Shown here piece after piece: positions 45,712 to 55,355 of a DNA stretch of 64,000 nt (the stretch's first letter is position 1; the number at the start of each line of letters is the position of its first letter). The DNA comes from JAJEBT01 sp965221485 (lineage in GTDB: Bacteria; Pseudomonadota; Alphaproteobacteria; MPNO01; UBA830): NCBI GenBank assembly GCA_965221485.1, contig OZ244893.1, positions 2,542,001 through 2,606,000 of the forward strand, in the 5' to 3' direction. Below the pieces are notes generated by a model that was not told the origin of the DNA, ran no database searches, and saw only the letters and a program-made list of their open reading frames with translations. A program made the position numbers and the translations under genes.

Positions 45712-46444
45712 ACATCTGATTTTCTTGCTGGCAGCACCGATGGCGTCGTTCGGCGGCTATGCCGGACACGAACACCGGGGAAGCGGGGTGGTTCCCCTGC
45801 GCTCGGCCGTACTTGGTCTGATCGGTGCTGCGCTGGGCATTGAGCGAACGGACAAGGATGGGCAGGCAATGCTTCGCACCTATGCGGTTGCGGTACAATC
45901 GTTCCGTAGCTCTTGGCCACTGCGCGACTACCACACGATCGAGACCGTGCCGACCGCGAAGGCCAAAAAACCGGCGACTCGAAGGGAGGCGTTGGCACAT
46001 GCTGGGCGCAACGTTAACACAATCGTGACCAAACGTGATTACCGCTCTGATGTGCTGGTAGGTGTCGCACTCTGGGGCGACGGCCGATGGTCTCTGGACA
46101 AGCTTGCTGCCGGCCTCAAGCGGCCGCATTTCCCACTCTATCTCGGTCGCAAGTCCTGCCCGCTTGCCAGCCCAGTCAATCCCAAAATCGTAACATCGAA
46201 GGACCCGGCGGCGGCATTGGCTCGTATCGACATACCGCCCTGGCTGCAGTCCTGGCGATGGTCCGGCGAGAGCACCGCCCGCTATCCTGTCCACTCCGAT
46301 CCTGTAGTCGGCCTCACCGATACCCATTCAAGCGAACTGGTGCCGGGCGAACCGCTTGACCGACAAGCCTGGACGTTCGGGGAACGGGAGGTGTGGCTCT
46401 TGAGCGACCGACGTGGAGAACCAGTAGAGGGGAATGAACGATGA
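45704..46444 (+). CDS. cas5: Type I-E Cascade subunit Cas5e (CasD)
   Basis: A 246-residue RAMP protein that binds the crRNA 5' handle. The ATG giving MREHLIFLLAAPMASFGG is the family N-terminus; the frame is also open from a TTG at 45686. It shows AVLGLIGAALGIER, RDYHTIETVPTAK, and later YLGRKSCPLASP, typical of Cas5e. It overlaps cas7e and cas6e. Confidence 0.94.
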   Translation: MREHLIFLLAAPMASFGGYAGHEHRGSGVVPLRSAVLGLIGAALGIERTDKDGQAMLRTYAVAVQSFRSSWPLRDYHTIETVPTAKAKKPATRREALAHAGRNVNTIVTKRDYRSDVLVGVALWGDGRWSLDKLAAGLKRPHFPLYLGRKSCPLASPVNPKIVTSKDPAAALARIDIPPWLQSWRWSGESTARYPVHSDPVVGLTDTHSSELVPGEPLDRQAWTFGEREVWLLSDRRGEPVEGNER

Positions 46445-47166
46445 CCTACTACCTAACTCGCGCCGAACTTGACCCCGAGGCGCCCGAACACGCGCTCCGG
46501 CCGTTACTCGATCCGGCCAATGGCAACGCGGCCTTCGACACCCACCATCGTCTGATCTGGACGCTTTTCCCGAACCGGGACGCAACCCGCGACTTCCTCT
46601 GGCGTGCCGACGGCAAGGGCAGGTTTTTTGTCCTGTCGTCCCGCGAACCGCAGGCATCCCGTCTCTTCAAGCCGCTCCGAACCAAACCTTTCGCTCCCGC
46701 ACTGGCGGCAGGAGACCGCTTGGCATTCGTGCTGCGCGCAAACGCCACGAAAGACCGTCGCAGCGCAGCACACGACCATATCGCTCCCGGGACAAGACGT
46801 AGACCACAGAAGAACCGGCGTGTCGATATCGTGATGCATGCGATGCTGAAAGCGGAACGGGAAAAAGGGGAAAACGGGGTTAGTCCTCGCGCAGAACGGC
46901 GTATGCTTGCTGCCGAAGAGGCTGCACAGGAATGGCTTGTAATGCAGGGGGACCGGCGAGGTTTCGCGCTCGATGGGATGATGGTAGAGGACTACCGGGT
47001 TCGCAAAGTGCGCCGTCGCAGAGGGCATGAGTTGACCTTCGGCGTGCTCGATCTCGGCGGTCAACTCACCGTCCGGGATCCGGCATGCTTTGTGAGCGCG
47101 CTGTTCGCGGGCTTCGGGCGCGCCAAGGCTTATGGTTGCGGGCTGATGCTGGTGCGCCGCGTTTAA
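46441..47166 (+). CDS. cas6: Type I-E crRNA endoribonuclease Cas6e (CasE)
   Basis: A 241-residue pre-crRNA nuclease that cuts at the 3' base of the repeat hairpin and stays bound. The His pair H35-H36 in FDTHHRLIWTLFP is near the expected catalytic site, FLWRADGKGRFFVLSS is family-typical, and the glycine-rich loop lies in FGRAKAYGCGLMLVRRV at the C-terminus. It should also process the pseudo-repeats between cas3 and cse1, if their hairpins are recognised. ATGA overlap with cas5e. Confidence 0.95.
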   Translation: MTYYLTRAELDPEAPEHALRPLLDPANGNAAFDTHHRLIWTLFPNRDATRDFLWRADGKGRFFVLSSREPQASRLFKPLRTKPFAPALAAGDRLAFVLRANATKDRRSAAHDHIAPGTRRRPQKNRRVDIVMHAMLKAEREKGENGVSPRAERRMLAAEEAAQEWLVMQGDRRGFALDGMMVEDYRVRKVRRRRGHELTFGVLDLGGQLTVRDPACFVSALFAGFGRAKAYGCGLMLVRRV

Positions 47167-47181
47167 ACAGGAACGAATGCG

Positions 47182-48120
47182 ATGTCTCTCCCCAGCGTCG
47201 TTCCACCGAGGCCTATTCCGCTGAAAGAACGCGCAGCGCTGGTGTTTGTTGAACGAGCGCAGATCGATGTGAAGGACGGCGCGTTCGTTGCGATCAATGC
47301 CGACGGTACCCGGACCCATATTCCGGTCGGGGGGCTGGCATGCCTCATGCTTGAGCCGGGTGCGCGCATTTCCCACAGCGCGATTGCGCTCGCAGCACGC
47401 GCGGGAACCTTGGTCACCTGGGTCGGAGAAGCGGGCGTACGCCTTTATGCTGCTGGGCAGCCAGGCGGGGCACGATCGGACAAACTGCTCTGGCAGGCTT
47501 CGCTTGCTCTTGATCCTGCTGCCAGGTTGAGAGTAGTGCGGGAGATGTACCGCATACGTTTCGGCGAGTTGGCCCCGCAGCGGCGATCCGTTAATCAGCT
47601 GCGCGGTATTGAAGGAGCGCGGGTCCGGGCGAGCTATGATCTGCTGGCCCGCCAGAATGGGGTGGAGTGGAAGCGACGTCGTTACGACCCGACAGACTGG
47701 GACAGTTCCGATATTCCGAATCGCTGTCTCAGTGCGGCCACGGCCTGCTTGCACGGCCTTGCGGAAGCGGCAGTGCTCGCTGCCGGCTATGCCCCTGCGA
47801 TCGGGTTCCTACATACCGGAAAGCCTCGGTCGTTCGTATACGATGTCGCTGATTTGTGGAAAATCAGTACGGTTGTCCCAGAAGCATTCCGGATCGCGGG
47901 AAAAGCCCAGAGGGGTAAGCTCGATATGCCCGTCGAGCGAGCAGTGCGTCTCGCCTGCCGCGACACCTTTCGATCCACGGGGCTCTTATCGAAGATCGTT
48001 CCCGGCATTGAGGCCGTGTTGGAGGCCGGTAACTTGCCGATGCCCACTGCTGCCCCAGAAGCAGCGGGTCCGGCATTCCCGGAAGGTCCGGTAAGCGGCG
48101 ATGATGGTCATCGTGGTTGA
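47182..48120 (+). CDS. cas1: CRISPR integrase Cas1e
   Basis: A 312-residue spacer-integration nuclease. Metal ligands are visible as E144 (LRGIEGARVRASY), H211 (AIGFLHTGKPRSF) and D221 (FVYDVADLWK). The C-terminal tail is proline-rich. AGGA precedes the ATG. The gene starts 15 bp after cas6e and overlaps cas2e. Confidence 0.97.
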   Translation: MSLPSVVPPRPIPLKERAALVFVERAQIDVKDGAFVAINADGTRTHIPVGGLACLMLEPGARISHSAIALAARAGTLVTWVGEAGVRLYAAGQPGGARSDKLLWQASLALDPAARLRVVREMYRIRFGELAPQRRSVNQLRGIEGARVRASYDLLARQNGVEWKRRRYDPTDWDSSDIPNRCLSAATACLHGLAEAAVLAAGYAPAIGFLHTGKPRSFVYDVADLWKISTVVPEAFRIAGKAQRGKLDMPVERAVRLACRDTFRSTGLLSKIVPGIEAVLEAGNLPMPTAAPEAAGPAFPEGPVSGDDGHRG

Positions 48121-48400
48121 GAACGCCCCGCCGCGACTGCGAGGGCGGCTAGCGGTGTGGCTGCTAGAGATCCGCGCCGGGGTCTATGTCGGACATTACT
48201 CACGACGCGTGCGCGAACGGATCTGGTCTGAAGTAGAGAAGCTCATTGGCAGTGGCGACGCGGTGATGGCTTGGGCTGCACCGACCGATCAGGGGTACGA
48301 CTTTGCAACCGTGGGGAGCAATCGCCGCATGCCCGTCGAATTTGATGGTCTCAAGCTGGTGGCCTTCGCCCCGCCGGCAAAGACACCCGAACGACGTTGA
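48101..48400 (+). CDS. cas2: CRISPR adaptation protein Cas2e
   Basis: A 99-residue partner of Cas1 in spacer capture, of the I-E subtype (begins MMVIVVENAPPRLRGRL, followed by WLLEIRAGVYVGHYS, PTDQGYDFATVG). It overlaps the end of cas1 by 20 bp. The start is ATG 48101 or the next codon. The CRISPR leader begins right after it. Confidence 0.96.
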   Translation: MMVIVVENAPPRLRGRLAVWLLEIRAGVYVGHYSRRVRERIWSEVEKLIGSGDAVMAWAAPTDQGYDFATVGSNRRMPVEFDGLKLVAFAPPAKTPERR

Positions 48401-48482
48401 ATCAAGTGTTAAATTGCCTAGCATAGCCGGTGCTTTTTATCGCTCGCAAATTCTTGCTAAATTTCAGTGTCCTACGAGAAGA
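48401..48482 (+). promoter_or_regulatory. CRISPR leader
   Basis: An 82-bp A/T-richer stretch between cas2 and the first repeat. It should hold the array promoter and the Cas1-Cas2/IHF integration signals. No single promoter box is convincing by eye, although TTTTTAT and TTGCTAAATTTCAG are present. Confidence 0.6.
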
Positions 48483-51439
48483 GTGTTCCCCGCCTACGCG
48501 GGGATGAACCGCAACTCGCACAATCTCTGGCGCACGAATACACGTGTTCCCCGCCTACGCGGGGATGAACCGATCCCGTTAAACAAAGGCTTTATGAGTA
48601 TGGGGTGTTCCCCGCCTACGCGGGGATGAACCGATGTATCTCGCAGGATACAGACAAGCCGCATCGTGTTCCCCGCCTACGCGGGGATGAACCGTCTGTA
48701 TTGGGTATGTGTATAGGGGTGTAATCGTGTTCCCCGCCTACGCGGGGATGAACCGGTGACATGCCCGGAATGCCTCGAAAACCTTGCGTGTTCCCCGCCT
48801 ACGCGGGGATGAACCGGTGTCCCGGTGACCCGCCGGTGAGCCCGCCATGTGTTCCCCGCCTACGCGGGGATGAACCGGGGACTCAGGTTGTCTTCGCTGA
48901 CAAGTTTGTGTGTTCCCCGCCTACGCGGGGATGAACCGACGCCGCCGGATGGGAATATATCTTCTGCAAGGTGTTCCCCGCCTACGCGGGGATGAACCGC
49001 AGCACACTAGGTCGAGCCATACGGCAGCCGGGTGTTCCCCGCCTACGCGGGGATGAACCGTTGATCCGCTCCCCACGGGCGCTTGACATGTCGTGTTCCC
49101 CGCCTACGCGGGGATGAACCGGGAGATCCTGGAGACGCTGGAGACGACGCCAGGTGTTCCCCGCCTACGCGGGGATGAACCTTCAGGAGGTGGCCAGCCA
49201 ATTCCTTCGCCTCCGTGTTCCCCGCCTACGCGGGGATGAACCGGGTGACCAACGAATCCCATTGATCCCTGTCAAGTGTTCCCCGCCTACGCGGGGATGA
49301 ACCGACATATTTCTGTCGGTTTCCAGGTGCGTCAGGGTGTTCCCCGCCTACGCGGGGATGAACCGGTTCTGGGCGCGCACGGCTCGCGCAAGGCCAAGTG
49401 TTCCCCGCCTACGCGGGGATGAACCGAGATCTGGCAGGATTGTGGAGAATGATATGGAGTGTTCCCCGCCTACGCGGGGATGAACCGACGTGGACGAAAT
49501 TGCCCTCTGGGTAACTGACGTGTTCCCCGCCTACGCGGGGATGAACCGGGATTCGGCTGCCTGCGTTTACTATCCAGGTCGTGTTCCCCGCCTACGCGGG
49601 GATGAACCGATTTGCTGATTGTCACGACCGCCAACCCCGGCGTGTTCCCCGCCTACGCGGGGATGAACCGCTCTTTCCATCGTTGATAATGGTCCCGTAG
49701 GTGTGTTCCCCGCCTACGCGGGGATGAACCGACTGACTGGATCACCGGCACCGTCACCGAGGAGTGTTCCCCGCCTACGCGGGGATGAACCGTTTCATGA
49801 CCTCTACTGGAAAATGCTGGAACGGTGTTCCCCGCCTACGCGGGGATGAACCGTGAAAACACAGGGGGGTGTGCGAGTCGACTGCGTGTTCCCCGCCTAC
49901 GCGGGGATGAACCGAATACGATCGAGTATCTTGCATTCGCCCGGTTGTGTTCCCCGCCTACGCGGGGATGAACCGTCGGTGTTGGCGGCGGTCCATGTCG
50001 AGCAAATGTGTTCCCCGCCTACGCGGGGATGAACCGGTGCAGATTGTCGAGGTGACGCTTGTTCCCGAGTGTTCCCCGCCTACGCGGGGATGAACCGCCG
50101 TTGATCCATTCCAGGTAGGCAGCGGTCTTGTGTTCCCCGCCTACGCGGGGATGAACCGCCTTGTTGCGCGGGGCAGGTACCAGCACACTGGTGTTCCCCG
50201 CCTACGCGGGGATGAACCCTCCTATGCGTAGTAGATCATTGCGTATGCGGCGTGTTCCCCGCCTACGCGGGGATGAACCGCCCGTCAGTCCAGGTCTGGC
50301 CGTTTACCGTGCGTGTTCCCCGCCTACGCGGGGATGAACCGGCGATGGGCAGCCGCCTGTCGAGGAAGCCGTTGTGTTCCCCGCCTACGCGGGGATGAAC
50401 CGCTATTCGAGATTCCCCCACAGAGAGGACAGATGTGTTCCCCGCCTACGCGGGGATGAACCGACACCGCAACAAGCGCGCCCTTATCCGTTCCGGTGTT
50501 CCCCGCCTACGCGGGGATGAACCGTGTGTATCTTCCTCCAACCGGATCCGCGCTTCGTGTTCCCCGCCTACGCGGGGATGAACCGGCGCTGGCGGAGGCG
50601 TATCCGTTGTTCGAGGGGTGTTCCCCGCCTACGCGGGGATGAACCGGACCGGGTCGAGAAGGTCGACGCCAACGAGGGGTGTTCCCCGCCTACGCGGGGA
50701 TGAACCGATCAAGGTGTACGGGACGGGCGGGCTCTATGAGTGTTCCCCGCCTACGCGGGGATGAACCGCTCCCTCGCGGAGTTTTTGTCCGAGACGCCGG
50801 GTGTTCCCCGCCTACGCGGGGATGAACCGGTTGAGGCCAACCTTGTCTATTCGGAAGGCAAGTGTTCCCCGCCTACGCGGGGATGAACCGACGCCACGTC
50901 ACGTCCTGCCCCGGCAGCCCGTGTGTTCCCCGCCTACGCGGGGATGAACCGGCCCTCATGCGGTCGCCAACCCCTACCGTATCGTGTTCCCCGCCTACGC
51001 GGGGATGAACCGACCGCCAGCAACGTTCTCAACAGCAATCAATAGTGTTCCCCGCCTACGCGGGGATGAACCGCGGCGACAAGCCCGGAGATAATGTCGG
51101 ATTCGGTGTTCCCCGCCTACGCGGGGATGAACCGTCAGCCTCACCGAAGAGTTTCTTCCCGGAACCGTGTTCCCCGCCTACGCGGGGATGAACCGGCCGT
51201 GTTTAGGCCGCTCCCATATCTGGTAATGTGTTCCCCGCCTACGCGGGGATGAACCGTACTTGGCCGTAGCCTTGGCTACCTCGAACGCGTGTTCCCCGCC
51301 TACGCGGGGATGAACCGTTGACGCGCTGGGAGCCGACGGCGTCGTAGGGGTGTTCCCCGCCTACGCGGGGATGAACCGATGCCCGCCGAAATACGGCCGA
51401 AGATCGGGCAGTGTTCCCCGCCTACGCGGGGATGAACCG
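48483..51439 (+). CRISPR. Type I-E CRISPR array, 49 repeats and 48 spacers
   Basis: 29-bp repeats beginning GTGTTCCCCG and ending GATGAACCG, with a CCCCGC/GCGGGG stem and CTAC loop, spaced every 61 bp, so spacers are 32 bp. First-to-last repeat distance is 2928 bp, exactly 48 periods, which agrees with a perfectly regular array. Repeats are almost invariant; a few (near 49183 and 50218) differ in the final base. The leader and cas2 lie on the left, so the newest spacers are there. The last repeat is followed by only 15 bp before the inverted repeat of an IS element. Confidence 0.98.
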
Positions 51440-51454
51440 GCAAAGGAACTTGCT

Positions 51455-51482
51455 CGTGTCAATGGCAACTTAGAATTGCTCA
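51455..51482 (+). repeat. Left terminal inverted repeat of the IS element
   Basis: Starts CGTGTCAATGGCAACTTAG and is the exact reverse complement, over 28 bp, of 53207-53234. It lies 15 bp after the last CRISPR repeat. Confidence 0.92.
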
Positions 51483-51560
51483 TTTTGGAGTGAACCCCTG
51501 AAGTTGGACAGTTTGCGTTCCTGATTTTGACGCTTAGTCTTGCTGGACCAGGAGGACGAC

Positions 51561-52190
51561 ATGGCCCGACACCGACGGTACAGCGTGGAATTCAAGCGCC
51601 GAGTGGCGCAGGAACACTTGGTCGACGGGGTGACGCTCGGCGCCCTTGCCCGCCACCACGACATCTCCCGCAACCTGATTCGGCTTTGGGTGGAGAAGTA
51701 CGAGGCGGGCGAGTTCGATGACGACGACGTGCAGGCGGATCTGCTGGCGCACTGTAAGAGACGGATCGCGGAGCTGGAGCGCAAGGTCGGCCTGGTGATG
51801 AATGAGGAGTTCCTGCGCTTTGCCCACCATTGGGGTTTCGTTCCGCGCTCGTGCCGGCCCTACCGTGCCCGGACGAAGGGCAAGGTGGAGCGTCCGATCC
51901 GCTACCTCCGGGACAACTTCTTCTACGGACGCAGCTTTGCCAGTGACGACGATCTTGACGCGCAGGTGGCGCACTGGCTGGAGGGAACCGCCAATCTGCG
52001 TCGGCACGCCACTACGGGGGAGCGTCCTGTGGACCGTTTCGAGCGCGACGAACGTGCTGCACTTCTGCCCTTGGCCAACCGCCCCTACCGGCGTCTCGGC
52101 GCTCTCCAGGCGGTACAACCGCGGCGCCTGCCGGTAAGTGTTGCGGTCGAACGCCGGGCGCTCAGCGTCTATACGGAGATCCTGAAGTGA
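51561..52190 (+). CDS. Chimeric transposase: IS3-like OrfA fused to IstA C-terminus
   Basis: A 209-residue frame. Residues 1 to about 77 are an IS3-type helix-turn-helix OrfA (RRYSVEFKRRVAQEHLVDG, DISRNLIRLWVEKYEAGEF, ending ELERKVG). From about 80 on it is the IstA tail: HHWGFVPRSCRPYRARTKGK, VERPIRYLRDNFF, then ANLRRHATTGERP. The junction is near 51797. The DDE catalytic core of both parents is missing apart from the last part of IstA, so it is probably not an active transposase. GGAGG precedes the ATG. Confidence 0.85.
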   Translation: MARHRRYSVEFKRRVAQEHLVDGVTLGALARHHDISRNLIRLWVEKYEAGEFDDDDVQADLLAHCKRRIAELERKVGLVMNEEFLRFAHHWGFVPRSCRPYRARTKGKVERPIRYLRDNFFYGRSFASDDDLDAQVAHWLEGTANLRRHATTGERPVDRFERDERAALLPLANRPYRRLGALQAVQPRRLPVSVAVERRALSVYTEILK

Positions 52191-52981
52191 AGCCCCCGGC
52201 GCCAGCCCGGCGCGATCGGCTGCGGGCCATGCTGGCGGACCTGAAGATGCCGGGTGCGCTGGAAGCCGTCGATGGCATCCTTTCCGAGGCCGATGGTGGT
52301 GCCATCACCGCGGCCGAGGCCATCGAGCAGCTCCTCAACGCCCAGATCGTGCTGCGCAACAACCGCCGGCTCCAGACTGCCATGCGCTCCTCGCGCCTGC
52401 CGGCGGTAAAGACCCTGGACCAGTTCGACTTCGCTTTCCAGCCCAGCCTCAAGCGTGAGCAGATCGAGAGCCTGCACGAGCTCGGCTTCGTCGAACGCGC
52501 CGAGAACGTCATCCTGCTCGGCCCGCCGGGCGTCGGCAAGACCCACCTTGCCATCAGTCTGGCGATCGCGGCACCCGAGGCCGGACGGCGCGTCTATTAC
52601 GGGACGCTCGCCGCCCTCATCGATTCCCTCAACGAAGCCAAGGCGGCGGGCAACCTGTCGCGCCGGTTGCGGGTGTTGACCCATCCGGCCCTCCTGGTGG
52701 TCGATGAAATCGGCTATCTGCCCATCAGCCAGGACGGCGCCGTGCTTTTCTTTCAACTCATCAACGCACGCCACGAGAAGGTCTCGACCGTGCTGACATC
52801 GAACAAGGGCTTTGAGGACTGGGGCGGCGTGCTCGGCGATGAAGTGATGGCGGCAGCTCTGATCGACCGGCTGATCCATCACTGCCATATCGTCAACATC
52901 CGGGGCAACAGCTACCGCATGCGGCATCACCAGAACCTGCTGCAGCGCGACCCGGATCGACGCCGAAAGAGGGCCGTGTAG
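52187..52981 (+). CDS. istB: IS21 helper ATPase IstB
   Basis: A 264-residue AAA+ protein that assists IstA in target capture. Walker A is GPPGVGKTHLAISLA, Walker B is LLVVDEIGYLPI, and LTSNKGFEDWGGVLGD and RGNSYRMRHH are typical. The GTG start overlaps the stop of the chimeric ORF, the usual istA-istB coupling. 225 bp of non-coding IS end follow. Confidence 0.95.
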   Translation: MKPPAPARRDRLRAMLADLKMPGALEAVDGILSEADGGAITAAEAIEQLLNAQIVLRNNRRLQTAMRSSRLPAVKTLDQFDFAFQPSLKREQIESLHELGFVERAENVILLGPPGVGKTHLAISLAIAAPEAGRRVYYGTLAALIDSLNEAKAAGNLSRRLRVLTHPALLVVDEIGYLPISQDGAVLFFQLINARHEKVSTVLTSNKGFEDWGGVLGDEVMAAALIDRLIHHCHIVNIRGNSYRMRHHQNLLQRDPDRRRKRAV

Positions 52982-53206
52982 TGGTCGCCGGAACCAACGG
53001 CAACTGTGCCGACCACCCGCTGAGGACAACACCCCGGAAGCGAAACCGCGGCTGTAAGGTCACGCTCGAAGCGGGAAGTCTTCAGTCCCGATTGAGACCG
53101 GATGCGGGAGCACCAGGATCTGCTTCGGTCCGGACGGTCAGCCCGCAACGCCACAAGGATTCAAGCAAGAACCATTACGAAACCCGGGGCAACCATCCTC
53201 GAAAAG

Positions 53207-53234
53207 TGAGCAATTCTAAGTTGCCATTGACACG
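53207..53234 (-). repeat. Right terminal inverted repeat of the IS element
   Basis: Ends CTAAGTTGCCATTGACACG; exact reverse complement of 51455-51482. It ends 12 bp before the stop codon of the neighbouring class II aldolase gene. Confidence 0.92.
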
Positions 53235-53246
53235 GCCTCCCGCTTT

Positions 53247-53888
53247 TCAGTCCGGCCGGTAGTCCTCGAATTTTTTCAGGACCTCGGCCATCTGTTCCGG
53301 GGTCAGAATTCCGGGTTCACCGGCCTGCAACGCCTGCCAGTACTGTCGCGCCAGCGTTTCGACCTCGACAGCAAGCGAAAGTGCGCTCTCAAGGTTGGCA
53401 TCAAAAGCAATCATCCCGTGGTTGGCAAGAAGGCAGGCCTTGCGCCCCCGAAGTGCCGTCAGCACATGATCGGACAGTTCCTGGGTCCCGAAGGTGGCAT
53501 AGGGGGCGCATCGAATATCCTCACCTCCGGCCACCGCTACCATGTAATGAAACGGGGGAATCGATCGCCCGAGGCACGCCAGTGTCGTGGCGTAATTCGC
53601 ATGCGTGTGAACGACGGCGCCAGCGTTCGGACGAGCGGCATAGATGTCACGGTGGAAACGCCACTCGCTTGACGGCCTGCGGGTTCCCTGAACGGAACCG
53701 TCAAGACCCATCAGCACAATATCTGATGGCTGGGTTCGCGCGTAGGGAAGGGCTGACGGAGTAATCAGAAATCCGCTCGGTATCCTGATACTGAGATTCC
53801 CTGATGTGCCCTGATTGATTCCCAGCGCACTCAGCGAACGAGCCGCTTCAACCAGCGCCTCTCTCTGCTCGCGATGCTCAGTCTCCAT
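53247..53888 (-). CDS. Class II aldolase/adducin-family protein (Ald2-like)
   Basis: A 213-residue zinc aldolase of the fuculose-phosphate aldolase family. Zinc ligands are in VVHTHANYATTLA and LLANHGMIAF; the acid Glu is in SSEWRFH. The ATG giving METEHREQ lies inside the end of mtnA. With MtnA, which makes 5-methylthio- or 5-deoxyribulose-1-phosphate, such an aldolase would split the product into dihydroxyacetone phosphate and an aldehyde (DHAP shunt). The pair is translated together. A fuculose-phosphate aldolase is the main alternative. Confidence 0.88.
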   Translation of the reverse strand: METEHREQREALVEAARSLSALGINQGTSGNLSIRIPSGFLITPSALPYARTQPSDIVLMGLDGSVQGTRRPSSEWRFHRDIYAARPNAGAVVHTHANYATTLACLGRSIPPFHYMVAVAGGEDIRCAPYATFGTQELSDHVLTALRGRKACLLANHGMIAFDANLESALSLAVEVETLARQYWQALQAGEPGILTPEQMAEVLKKFEDYRPD

Positions 53889-54966
53889 TGGCCTGCCCCG
53901 GAAACAGGCGGGCAAGCCCTGAGGCCGACGCCTCGGTGATACCACGTTCGGTAATGAACCCCGTGATCAGTCGGGCCGGGGTAATGTCAAAGGCCGGGTT
54001 TTCAGCAGCGGTGTTTTCGGGCGTGACCATAACGCTCGTGACAGCTCCGGTCGCATCGCGGCCCGTTACCCGGCATACTTCATCGCCGTCTCGCTCCTCG
54101 ATGGGCACATCCGCTCCGGAGTTGAGAGTCCAGTCTACTGTTGGCGACGGCAGCGCCACATAGAAGGGTATGTCGTTGTCGTGGGCAGCGAGCGCCTTCA
54201 GATAGGTTCCGATCTTGTTGCAAACGTCTCCGTTGGCCGTCGTGCGATCCGTGCCCGTAATCACCATATCGACCCGGCCCTTCTGCATGAGGTGGCCGCC
54301 CGCATTGTCAACGATGACCGTGTGCGGCACACCGTGAGACTTGAGCTCCCATGCCGTGAGGCTGGCTCCCTGATTTCTGGGACGCGTTTCATCAACCCAG
54401 ACATGAACGGGAATGCGGTTGTCATGGGCGATGTAAACCGGTGCCAGAGCCGTACCCCAGTCCAGCGTTGCCAGCCAACCCGCATTGCAATGCGTGAGGA
54501 TATTCACTGGCCTGCCGGTCGTCTCGTAATGCTCCTGGAACAGGGCGAAGCCGTGATCGCCAATCGCCCGGCAAATTGCGGCATCCTCATCGCAGATTTC
54601 AGCCGCGCTCCTGAAGGCCGCCTCCTGCCGCTGCTCCGGGTGCAAGGCCTGAAGCCGGTCCACCATTATGTCGAGGGCCCAACGAAGATTTACGGCCGTC
54701 GGCCGGGCTTCAAGAAGCCTGGCTCGGGCTTTCGCAAGATGGCTGTCAGAAGGATCTTCGACCATGGCCAATGCAACACCGTAGGCAGCTGTAGCCCCGA
54801 TCAGCGGAGCGCCCCGGACATGCATGTTTTTGATGGCATGAATGGCGTCGGACAAAGAAGTCAGATCCATGGTTTCAAACCGATGGGGCAGGCGTGCCTG
54901 ATCGATGGTACGTACGGTCAGTCCTTCGTGCCAGATCGTTCGGTAATGAACACCTTCAACCCTCAT
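53878..54966 (-). CDS. mtnA: S-methyl-5-thioribose-1-phosphate isomerase
   Basis: A 362-residue isomerase (aIF-2B-like fold) in methionine/5-deoxyribose salvage. Markers are RGAPLIGATAAYG, THCNAGWLAT, HVWVDETRPRNQGASLTAWEL, and DMVITGTDRTTANGDVCNKIGTY with the catalytic Cys and Asp. The ATG 54966 follows GGAGCAAGGTTG. It is co-transcribed with the class II aldolase gene and there is no mtnK or mtnP in the window. Confidence 0.95.
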   Translation of the reverse strand: MRVEGVHYRTIWHEGLTVRTIDQARLPHRFETMDLTSLSDAIHAIKNMHVRGAPLIGATAAYGVALAMVEDPSDSHLAKARARLLEARPTAVNLRWALDIMVDRLQALHPEQRQEAAFRSAAEICDEDAAICRAIGDHGFALFQEHYETTGRPVNILTHCNAGWLATLDWGTALAPVYIAHDNRIPVHVWVDETRPRNQGASLTAWELKSHGVPHTVIVDNAGGHLMQKGRVDMVITGTDRTTANGDVCNKIGTYLKALAAHDNDIPFYVALPSPTVDWTLNSGADVPIEERDGDEVCRVTGRDATGAVTSVMVTPENTAAENPAFDITPARLITGFITERGITEASASGLARLFPGQANGD

Positions 54967-55355
54967 CAACCTTGCTCCCTGAATGGTCCTGGTGCCACCG
55001 TTCCGTTTGTGATCTCGCCTCTGACCTGTGTCTCCTGGAATCCTCCCGTGACAAGGGGAACTTCAGGGTCCCGTAATGTTTCGAATGCAATGTCACGAAA
55101 CTCCTCCCGATAAACCGCGTCCGTCTCCGGGCCCGGACCACAAGACCAAGTCCTGGAAAGGGACGTGTGTCTGAAAAATATCCGTGCCTGAACATGTCCA
55201 AGGGCGCAGCCCAACGGACTGCCGACAGGAATCCACCGCCTGTTGCCATGACGAAGGCTGGACGGAACCCCGAGGATGACAAAGCCTGATCTGCAGATTA
55301 GAACGACGGTTGCGCCGGGACCTGTCGTCTCTACACAATCATTTGCGGACTGAAT
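54967..55355. other. Divergent gap, mtnA / arylsulfotransferase-like
   Basis: No gene is recognised; short frames here lack motifs. It should contain the two divergent promoters. Confidence 0.45.

Larger units (their letters stand above)
51455..53234 (+). mobile_element. Chimeric IS21-family element with an IS3-like insert
   Basis: Bounded by perfect 28-bp inverted repeats (51455-51482 and 53207-53234). It carries istB intact and a first ORF whose front half is IS3-type OrfA and whose back half is the end of IstA. Just inside the left repeat, TGAACCCCTGAAGTTGGACA (51491-51510) looks like an IS3-family terminal sequence. No target duplication is obvious: the flanks are AACTTGCT and GCCTCCCG. 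Confidence 0.85.

Noticed and set aside
46504..47754. 416-codon leftward frame across cas6e and cas1e
   Set aside because: Antisense to secure cas genes, low-complexity shadow.
51447..53242. Target-site duplication around the IS element
   Set aside because: Flanking bases AACTTGCT and GCCTCCCG do not match, so no duplication can be claimed.
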